Positions 56,393 to 64,000 of a stretch of DNA of 64,000 nt are shown here, piece after piece (the first letter of the stretch is position 1; every line of letters starts with the position of its first letter). The notes under the pieces were generated by a model, which had not been told where the DNA came from, searched no databases, and saw only the letters and a list, made by a program, of their open reading frames with translations. The translations under genes were made by a program, and so were the position numbers. This DNA is from Apostichopus japonicus. Its lineage: Eukaryota; Echinodermata; Holothuroidea; Aspidochirotida; Stichopodidae. Where the stretch lies: positions 16,976,376 to 17,040,375 of the forward strand of contig NC_092567.1 in NCBI RefSeq assembly GCF_037975245.1. Reading direction: 5' to 3'.

Positions 56393-56633
56393 CCTACACA
56401 CCCTGTGTAACTAGTGCACTTATCACAAAATGTGTAGAAATTACACAACAGTTGTGTAGATGTTTTCAGTTTAAATTACGACAGTTTTCTATATGAATGT
56501 GTATTATAACCCTGTTCAGGTATTTTAACTCAATGCAGGAATGATCCACATTTAACCTGAAAACATCTACACAACCGTTGTGTACTTTTGTACACATTTC
56601 GATATAAATGTACTATGTTACACAAGTTGTGTA
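56393..56633. mobile_element. Small foldback MITE with ~80-bp inverted arms
   Basis: The left arm (56393-56475), with TTGTGTAGATGTTTTCAG, pairs with the right arm (56552-56633), with CTGAAAACATCTACACAA. The arms are themselves rich in TGTGTA/TACACA. The central spacer is about 75 bp. Terminal duplication was not resolved. No coding capacity. Confidence 0.65.
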
Positions 56634-56649
56634 GTTAGTTTGGTTTAGT

Positions 56650-57198
56650 CTAGTAGAAAAAAGGATCAGGAGGGACACTTAAGTCCCCATCAAGGACCCT
56701 ATAGAGAGACCAAAAACTGAAACACAAACACTCAGACCCGATTACAATGCTTAAAGTGCTTGTCCAAAGCATTCTTAAACCCTATGACACTACTTGCAAG
56801 TACAACTTTCTCAGGCAAACCGTTCCACTCATTCACAACTCTATTAGAAAAAAAGTTATGCCGAATATTTATCCTACTATGTGACTTTTGGAGTTTAAGA
56901 CAATGACCTCTGGTACAACTACTGTTAGCAACATGAAAAAGTCGGTAAAGGATAAATTGTCAAAACCATACACAACCTTGAAAACCTGAATCAAGTCCCC
57001 ACGTAACCTCCTAAACTCCAGTGTGGTGAGATTCAACAGTTGTAACCGCCTATAATAAGGAACACCCTTTAAGGAACTAATCATCCTAGTAGCCCTCCTC
57101 TGGACCTTTTCGAGTACTTCCTTATCCTTAGCAAAATATGGGTTCCAAGCCTGCACAGCATACTCCAGATGAGGCCTAACCAACTGCTTACAAAGTTT
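56650..57198 (-). pseudogene. CR1/jockey-type LINE 3' end, reverse transcriptase C-terminus
   Basis: The minus strand encodes LVRPHLEYAVQAWNPYFAKD, then a VQRRATRMI and LTTLEFRRLRGDLI pattern, the typical C-terminal end of CR1/jockey-like reverse transcriptases. The frame breaks at about 56935 (after TDFF). In the next frame it continues through RGHCLKLQKS and FFSNRVVNEWNGLPEKVV to a TGA at 56732-56734. One frameshift therefore separates it from an intact end. About 80 bp of 3' untranslated sequence follow. The 5' truncation at ~57198 is typical of LINE insertion. The catalytic FADD region is not present. Confidence 0.85.
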
Positions 57199-57879
57199 TT
57201 ACACAAACATTTTTAGAGTGTGGATGGACACCTGCGAAAGTTCGCCTTCTCTTTTCGACTGAGTGATCGGAGGATAATGAGACAGGTGTGTACACAATCC
57301 CATCCTACTCTTTGGACCGTCATTTATAGTCCCCATCCGATGGACTCGAGTGTGACCAGTCTTTTAGCCACTTTCTCCAAAGACTGGTAGCTTGGAACAC
57401 ACAAGGTCATCAACAACTGTCAAACAGCCTCAGATGAGCCAGGTGCCCCTGTGGGCATTCACTTCCGGAACCTCTGGAGATGTTTGGCCACCATATAACC
57501 CTAACCCTAACAATCATTACCCTTACACCAATACCACTCAGTTCTCCTTTGACACACACAGTTACTGACTGTGACGTTTATAATCAGGTTATTCAAATAT
57601 CGTCACTGCACTTAGTTTTGACGCTATATATCTGGCAGCACAAGGTTCCCAGCCTAAGCTTGAATCCCGATTGCAACAAACATAAAACTTCCTAAAGTGA
57701 TATATGTGATAATTACTTTCTTAGTGAGTTATGCATTGAATTGGTTGAATTTGCGATTGATTAGCCTACATGCAGTTGGCAATCCCGATTGGAGCATACA
57801 TAAAAATTCCTAAAGTACGGTACTCAGGGTTACATTAATCTGTTTATCTCATGAATTTAGAAGATATACTTGTAATTTG
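57199..57879. other. Non-coding stretch, no feature seen
   Basis: Contains a short TAACCCTAACCCTAAC at about 57495, too short to be called telomeric. No gene was recognised. Confidence 0.35.
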
Positions 57880-58829
57880 ACCTCAAATGACCTCTAATGA
57901 CCTCAAGTTGACCTTCAAAATTAGAAATTTTCGGGGTCGAATGCCAAGCACATCCACCAACTTTCGTAAAATTCCAACAAATTTTCAGAAATCGCATGAA
58001 GTATTCAAATTAGACTACTTAATTAGCATATACTGTGCCAAAAATCTTATCAGTTCGTGTACACTTGCCCATTGTCACATAGGCTGAACTGCATGACCAC
58101 AGCATCTAGGGTTCATGAGATATCATGTACACGAGCTTTCAAACCGATTTTTAATTATTATAAAAATTAGCCAACTTAAGTATCGTATTTCAAGGTGAAA
58201 ATCAAATGGTCCCGAAACGACTTGATCTGCACCTGCTCACAAAATGTCAGCATGGAGGTATTCTCGGTTCACGAGATATCGCGGACAGACACACACATGA
58301 CAAACTGACCACTTTGTCTCTCCTTGAACAAAGTTCCGGCGAGACAAAAACAACTTTGAAACGTATGGGACACCCTATGCTAGGATCTCACCTAAATGTC
58401 ATATTTATACAGGTAATGCCCAACTTTTCATCCCAGAATATTCAGATGGTAAAGTGTCCATGTCGATATATGAATGAAATATCAACTCTGCCTTGGTGAA
58501 TAAGTATATGACTTAATATCCATGAGAAACGCTATACTTCACATTGATGCAAATTAGGGCCTGAAATATTGCATAAATATGCAATAACAAAATCACTCCT
58601 CTTGTAGGTATCAAAAGTTCAATCCTTGAGCTACATAATGACATCAAACATTCTGTTATTGAATCCAGATCCAGAGAAAGTCAGTAATTGTAACATTACT
58701 GATCAACATCTTGTAGGAGTAGCAACAGCATGACCGATTGAACAAAATGGCAAAAATGACCCCTAGATTACCTTTGAAGCAGCCAAACTGATCAAAAGCA
58801 AAACGATAATTTCAGGTTGAAAAGACCCC
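57880..58829. repeat. Diverged sequence related to the 145-bp repeat
   Basis: TGACCTC phrases near 57880-57910 and GAGATATC phrases near 58114 and 58270 resemble the array that follows and its end near 59910. It is probably part of the same composite repeat, but regular periodicity is not visible. Confidence 0.4.
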
Positions 58830-59900
58830 TACATGACCTTCAAAATGGCTACCTTCGCCAGCCACGTAGACCAGTGGTCATTGGTCATTGATAATACTGA
58901 CCCAAAATCATGATCATTCAATCGGTTATGTAGGAAAAGAAGCGGTTTGATCCTTCAAACAAAATGGCAGGGCAATGACATTCGACCCCACATTCCTGAG
59001 CACCCTATATGTAGCATTGGTCAAGGACCATACTGACCAACTTTCATGATCCTCCAATCTACTCTGTAGGAAGAGAGGCAGCTTGACCGTTCGAACAAAA
59101 GAGCCAACAATGACCCATAGATGACATTTGACCTCAAATTCCTGAACACCCCATATGTACCATTGGTCAATAACAGTACTGACCAACGTCCATGATCATC
59201 TGATGTTCTGTTGGGGAAGAAGCCGCTTGATCATTCGAATGATATGGCCAAAAATGACCCCAAGATGACGTTTGACCTCAAATTTCTGAACTACCCATAT
59301 GTACCAATGGTCAATGATACTACTGACCAACCTCTATGATCAAACGATATACTCTGTAGGAGGAGAAGCAGATCGACCGTTCAAATAAAATAGCCAAAAT
59401 TGACCTGTTGATGACTTTTGACCTCAAATTCCTGAACACCCATATGTACCATAGGTCAATGATTATACGGACCAACCTTCATGATCATCCGATATATTCT
59501 GCAAGAGAAGAAGCAGTTTGACCGTTCAGACAGAAAGGCCTTAATTCACCCCGAGATGACCTTTGACCTCAAATTTCTGACCACCCCATATGTACTATGG
59601 TCAATGGTAATACTGACCAACTTCCATGATTATCCAATACATTCTGTAGGAGTAGAAGCAATTTGACCGTTCAAACAGAATGGCCGGGAATGACCCCTAG
59701 GTGACCTTTGACCTCAAATTCTTGAACACCCCATATGTACCATCGGTCAATGATGATACTGACTGGCTTTCATTATCATCCGATGTATTCTGTAGGAGAA
59801 TAAGCAGTTTGACTTTTCGAACAAAAGTGCCAGGAATGGTCCCTAGATGAAATTTGACCTCAAATTCCTGAACACCCCATATGAAGCATTGGTCAATGAC
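58830..59900. repeat. 145-bp tandem repeat, about 7 copies
   Basis: The phrase TTTGACCTCAAATT recurs at 59127, 59271, 59417, 59562, 59707 and 59853 (spacing 144-146 bp), with a diverged copy at 58979. Each unit also has 'gaccaac...atgatcatccgat', 'tctgtaggag', 'gaccgttcgaacaaaa' and 'cccatatgtacca' segments. There is no continuous reading frame. On the opposite strand it resembles the modules at 14985-15300 and 53750-54060. Confidence 0.8.
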
Positions 59901-60940
59901 CTCGGTTTGTTAGATATCGTGCTAACGGGCAAGGGGGACACACACACCCACACGAAGTTGTTAACCGTGCATATAGATATAAGGATATTTGTGCTATGTA
60001 TGGGCTATTAAAACGATTGCCACTAACAATTTGGAAAAGGAAAATCTAACAAACCTGATCTTTCAAACGCAACTTCTTTTAACTGCAATATGAGTCACTG
60101 CGGCGAGCTGGTCCCAATTTCGTCGGAGACACTTACACGACTATAGGGTCGGTGCGATAAATGCGAGGGCAATTCCTAATCGAATCAGGTCAATTATTAG
60201 TGGTGACAAAAATTAGTGGTGATCAAGTGATGGGCATCCGTCGAAAAGGTTAACCGTCTGGAAAAGTCCACAAAAGAAGCAGCAGGGTGCAGTTATCATC
60301 TTTCCTCTGGATGATTGCATGTTAAAGCTTACTAAATAAACTACCGATGGTGCAAAACTCGGGAGGATTGCAGGTGATTACGGCATCTAAGCAATTCGTT
60401 GCAGGTATCGTATGGTGGGTACGTAGCCCAAATTCATATAGTATGCAGTAAGCCATAGGCCTGCAGTCGTTCAATTGCGCACAAAATACATCACAGAAAG
60501 CAAGTTTAAAGGATGATTGAACTTCTCCTTAGTCTGATCGCGTATGATGGTGACATCTTGGATTAACTCTTGATGCAATTTTCATTTCAAATCATCACAC
60601 TTAAGTGACTGCAAACTGCCAGACAAAATATAGACGTGAATGTATTAGTTGCGAATGAAAAGTTTTGACTTCTATTTTGGTCCGAAAAAAAGAGCACGAC
60701 AAGCTACGAATCGGTACTTTGAAAACTATCACACGATTGTTTAGATTGAGCTCCTTTCACCTATTCTGGTTTGGTATTACCAAAGGCAGTGAAAGTATCT
60801 AGAATTTTGAATTGAATAAAACAGTTTAAAACAAGTAGTGGTTGTAAGTCGGTCAGTCAGTCAGTGGATGACACTCGAAGAAAGTTCTACTATAGCGCCA
60901 TCCCACGATCCTTCACTCTGTGACTAACCCTCCATTTTAT
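59901..60940. other. Non-coding stretch, no feature seen
   Basis: About 1 kb without recognisable coding or repeat structure, except a short GTCAGTCAGTCAGT run near 60857. Confidence 0.35.
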
Positions 60941-60947
60941 ATCAGAA

Positions 60948-61169
60948 CGCGTCCTTAGTTACATATACAGCAAGCATTGCCGTATCTATAAAACCAAAAT
61001 AAAGCCAATCCTCAGCTACGGGAGCATCTCCCGGCTTACCATCTCTAATATCAACAAACAAGTTTTAAACAGAATCCATACAACAGCCTATCGCTTTTGC
61101 ACTAAAAATTCCCTTCTTATATCGAAACCTCGCATGTTCTTCATGCGGGAACACAAGTCCTATTTTTAA
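60948..61169 (+). pseudogene. Possible decayed LINE reverse transcriptase C-terminal fragment
   Basis: A 73-codon open stretch contains YKTKIKPILSYGSISR, which resembles the thumb-region motif of non-LTR reverse transcriptases (YKT.I.PILTYG). There is no catalytic motif. Similarity is short and judged by eye, so it could be chance. Confidence 0.28.
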
Positions 61170-61496
61170 ACTTCTTGAAGAATTTAACATTAACCTATAC
61201 AAAACAACCTCGAAAAGGACCCGTTAATCAAAGATCTTTTCCTGAAATACTAAGTCGTAACCACACACTTCCCGAATAAACGAAACCAATCTATATTCTC
61301 ATTCCTTAGTACTTAAGAACTTAAATCCCATTCAATAGAAATCTCTCCCTCACTGGCTCTTTGTCTCCTTTGTCCCCTGACTTCGGGTTCTTTCCTTCAT
61401 TCACACATGGCTTTCTATTCAATGCTATTGTAACAGTACTTCACTTATCAACCATTCCCTGGCTCAACAAAGACAACTGATTCTCAAAAAAAACGT
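61170..61496. other. Non-coding stretch, no feature seen
   Basis: No feature was recognised before the heptamer array. Confidence 0.35.
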
Positions 61497-62662
61497 CTTC
61501 TTCTTCCTTCTTCCTTCTTCCTTCTTCCTTCTTCCTTCTTCCTTCTTCCTTCTTCCTTCTTCCTTCTTCCTTCTTCCTTCTTCCTTCTTCCTTCTTCCTT
61601 CTTCCTTCTTCCTTCTTCCTTCTTCCTTCTTCCTTCTTCCTTCTTCCTTCTTCCTTCTTCCTTCTTCCTTCTTCCTTCTTCCTTCTTCCTTCTTCCTTCT
61701 TCCTTCTTCCTTCTTCCTTCTTCCTTCTTCCTTCTTCCTTCTTCCTTCTTCCTTCTTCCTTCTTCCTTCTTCCTTCTTCCTTCTTCCTTCTTCCTTCTTC
61801 CTTCTTCCTTCTTCCTTCTTCCTTCTTCCTTCTTCCTTCTTCCTTCTTCCTTCTTCCTTCTTCCTTCTTCCTTCTTCCTTCTTCCTTCTTCCTTCTTCCT
61901 TCTTCCTTCTTCCTTCTTCCTTCTTCCTTCTTCCTTCTTCCTTCTTCCTTCTTCCTTCTTCCTTCTTCCTTCTTCCTTCTTCCTTCTTCCTTCTTCCTTC
62001 TTCCTTCTTCCTTCTTCCTTCTTCCTTCTTCCTTCTTCCTTCTTCCTTCTTCCTTCTTCCTTCTTCCTTCTTCCTTCTTCCTTCTTCCTTCTTCCTTCTT
62101 CCTTCTTCCTTCTTCCTTCTTCCTTCTTCCTTCTTCCTTCTTCCTTCTTCCTTCTTCCTTCTTCCTTCTTCCTTCTTCCTTCTTCCTTCTTCCTTCTTCC
62201 TTCTTCCTTCTTCCTTCTTCCTTCTTCCTTCTTCCTTCTTCCTTCTTCCTTCTTCCTTCTTCCTTCTTCCTTCTTCCTTCTTCCTTCTTCCTTCTTCCTT
62301 CTTCCTTCTTCCTTCTTCCTTCTTCCTTCTTCCTTCTTCCTTCTTCCTTCTTCCTTCTTCCTTCTTCCTTCTTCCTTCTTCCTTCTTCCTTCTTCCTTCT
62401 TCCTTCTTCCTTCTTCCTTCTTCCTTCTTCCTTCTTCCTTCTTCCTTCTTCCTTCTTCCTTCTTCCTTCTTCCTTCTTCCTTCTTCCTTCTTCCTTCTTC
62501 CTTCTTCCTTCTTCCTTCTTCCTTCTTCCTTCTTCCTTCTTCCTTCTTCCTTCTTCCTTCTTCCTTCTTCCTTCTTCCTTCTTCCTTCTTCCTTCTTCCT
62601 TCTTCCTTCTTCCTTCTTCCTTCTTCCTTCTTCCTTCTTCCTTCTTCCTTCTTCCTTCTTCC
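61497..62662. repeat. (TTCTTCC)n heptanucleotide array, ~1.17 kb
   Basis: About 165 head-to-tail copies of TTCTTCC with no interruption seen. One strand is pure pyrimidine. Because the unit is 7 bp and has no stop codon in any minus-strand frame, it gives a long open frame of EEGRRKK repeats; I do not call a protein. Such perfect long arrays are hypervariable, and the length may be limited by assembly. Confidence 0.95.
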
Positions 62663-62790
62663 TTCTTCTTCTTCTTCTTCTTCTTCTTCTTCTTCTTCTT
62701 CTTCTTCTTCTTCTTCTTCTTCTTCTTCTTCTTCTTCTTCTTCTTCTTCTTCTTCTTCTTCTTCTTCTTCTTCTTCTTCTTCTTCTTCTT
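62663..62790. repeat. (TTC)n microsatellite
   Basis: About 42 uninterrupted TTC (GAA on the minus strand) copies contiguous with the heptamer array. It looks like the likely seed of the heptamer array, or a derivative of it. Confidence 0.95.
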
Positions 62791-62803
62791 GTGTTTAAAG
62801 TGT

Positions 62804-63859
62804 TTAACTGATTGGTCTGCCATTACTTTGCTCTTCTTCATATTCATTTTCAGTCCTCTTTTCCTGCTTTATGTCCAAGTCCTGTAGCATGCTCTCCATT
62901 TCGTTGTTAGCTATGATGACTATATCATCAGCAAAACGGAGGTGGTTGAACTTCTCCCCATTCACATTGATACCTTTATCTTCCCGATTGATGTCTTTGA
63001 AGATGTGTTCTAAGCATGCTGTAAAGAGCTTTGGAGATATGGTATCTCCCTGCCTCACTCCTTTCCTTATTGGTATTTTGTTGCTTTCTTTGTGTAATTT
63101 AACAGTAGTTGTGCTGCCAGTATAGATGTCTTTGATTACTTTGATGTAGTTAGGGTTGATGTCTTGCTCTTTCAGTGCCTCGAGAACTGCCCAGGTTTCA
63201 ACGGAATCGAAAGCTTTCTCATAGTCTACGAAAGCGATACATACAGGTATATTGAACTCCTGACATTTTTCCTTCAGTTGGTTGAGGGTGTGAATGTGAT
63301 CTATTGTTGAGAAATTTCTTCCGAATCCCGCCTGCTCCCTTGGTTGGTTGTCGTCTAGAAGTCTTTCCAATCTGTTTGTCAGAATCTTTGTAAAAAGCTT
63401 GTATATATTGGATAGAAGGCTAATGGGCCGGTAGTTCTTCAAGTCCCTTTTGTCTCCTTTTTTGTGCAATATTATCATGTTGGCATCTTTCCACTTTTGA
63501 GGCACCTTCCCTTGGTGAAGACAAGCTGTGAAGAGCTTTGTCAGTTCCTTATCAACTGCATTCCCTGCTTCTTTTAGTGTGTCCATCATTATGTTGTCCT
63601 GTCCAGGGGCCTTGCCCCGTTTCATTTGGCTTAAAGCATATTCTACTTCCCAGCATTCAACTTTGGGTACTTCCTCCTGAGAATCATCTATGTCTCCGGT
63701 TTGCTGATTGCTTGGGGAGGTGTTCCCATTTGTCAAACGACAATAATAAAACATAGTACCAAAAGGTTTTGTGACTCCTTGCCTGCAAAATTTGGACATC
63801 CCCAATAAAATGAAACACAGGGGATTTTGATGGAGCCATGCATGCGTCATTAACATCAA
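62804..63859 (-). pseudogene. RTE-like non-LTR retrotransposon reverse transcriptase, frameshifted
   Basis: The minus strand encodes a reverse transcriptase domain in order: MKRGKAPGQDNI, LHKKGDKRDLKNYRPISLL, NIYKLFTKILTNRLE, EQAGFGRNFSTIDHI, VDYEKAFDSVE, GVRQGDTISPKLFTACLE and the catalytic LRFADDIVII (about 62905-62940). The pattern is that of RTE-type elements, in which a cellular-like endonuclease precedes this domain; that part is not seen in-frame here. After EMESMLQDLD the frame shifts at about 62850-62875. The expected MNMKKSKVMADQS follows in another frame, then runs straight into (TTC)n at 62790. The element is dead and its 3' part is replaced by the microsatellite. The first ~45 codons look non-homologous, so the real 5' edge is near 63735. 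Confidence 0.87.
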
Positions 63860-64000
63860 TTTGACTTAAATCAGAGTCATGTAAAATTAGGTTACAGGTT
63901 CCAACTACTGTTTTGAGTACCTACTGTATTTAAAATCCTGTACCATGATAGTTACACGTTATGGGGAGCCTCTATGTGTCATTCAAACAACTTTTGATAG
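63860..64000. other. Right edge, nothing recognised
   Basis: No feature was seen in the last 140 bp. Confidence 0.35.

Noticed and set aside
57495-57512. TAACCCTAACCCTAAC-like telomeric sequence
   Set aside because: Only about two and a half repeats, with no array; chance level in AT-rich DNA.
61441-62847. Long minus-strand open frame of EEGRRKK repeats after a poly-lysine run
   Set aside because: It is the translation of the heptamer and triplet microsatellites joined to the tail of the dead LINE. All three frames are open for the same reason.

Overview
This is a eukaryotic nuclear window, AT-rich and loaded with transposons. There are no operons or bacterial signals. A lengsin/glutamine-synthetase-I-like gene family, non-autonomous hAT elements, tandem-repeat-armed foldback elements and non-LTR retrotransposon fragments point to a marine invertebrate deuterostome. 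An echinoderm, perhaps a sea cucumber, is my best guess. This is inference; no species marker was available.

The main content is a tandem array of a glutamine synthetase type-I-like (lengsin-like) gene with a single-exon CDS. Four copies are intact (459 aa each, all + strand: 26831, 33592, 40387, 47179) at a period of about 6.76-6.80 kb. Two are broken: copy 1 (2647-3252) keeps only the C-terminal 200 codons, and copy 2 (8661-9789) has a 251-bp out-of-frame internal deletion. Each intact CDS is preceded by a conserved splice acceptor 19 nt before the ATG, so an upstream non-coding exon is likely. Every complete spacer carries the same ~865-bp hAT-type MITE with an 8-bp target-site duplication, so the insertion predates amplification.

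The array lies in two blocks. Block A is copies 1-2 and block B is copies 3-6. Both end at the same junction (10478 and 49195) and run into the same ~5.3-5.6-kb flank (10479 to about 16060; 49196 to about 54790). That flank holds a hAT element with a transposase C-terminal remnant, a hAT MITE nested in another, a ~150-bp-module repeat and a long-TIR AT-rich foldback element. This is either a real segmental duplication or two haplotypes joined in an assembly. Block A copy 2 is a mosaic of copy-5-like and copy-3-like sequence.

Between the blocks (16.1-25.2 kb) is a transposon-rich stretch. It includes a 2,260-bp foldback element whose arms are ~20-bp palindromic tandem repeats, several hAT-like MITEs with perfect 8-bp duplications, an 18-bp minisatellite and a recurring ~95-bp core shared by elements with different termini. 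Right of block B are a 0.9-kb palindromic TA-rich array, a CR1-like LINE 3' end, a 145-bp tandem repeat, a 1.17-kb apparently pure heptanucleotide array plus (TTC)n, and a frameshifted RTE-like reverse transcriptase. At the far left are a SANT/Myb-like exon, a tRNA-derived SINE and a CpG-rich promoter-like patch that abuts truncated copy 1.

The only protein-coding genes I consider potentially functional are the four intact glutamine-synthetase-like copies and perhaps the SANT-like exon. The best candidates for something undescribed are the catalytically altered lengsin-like array and the two foldback element families.
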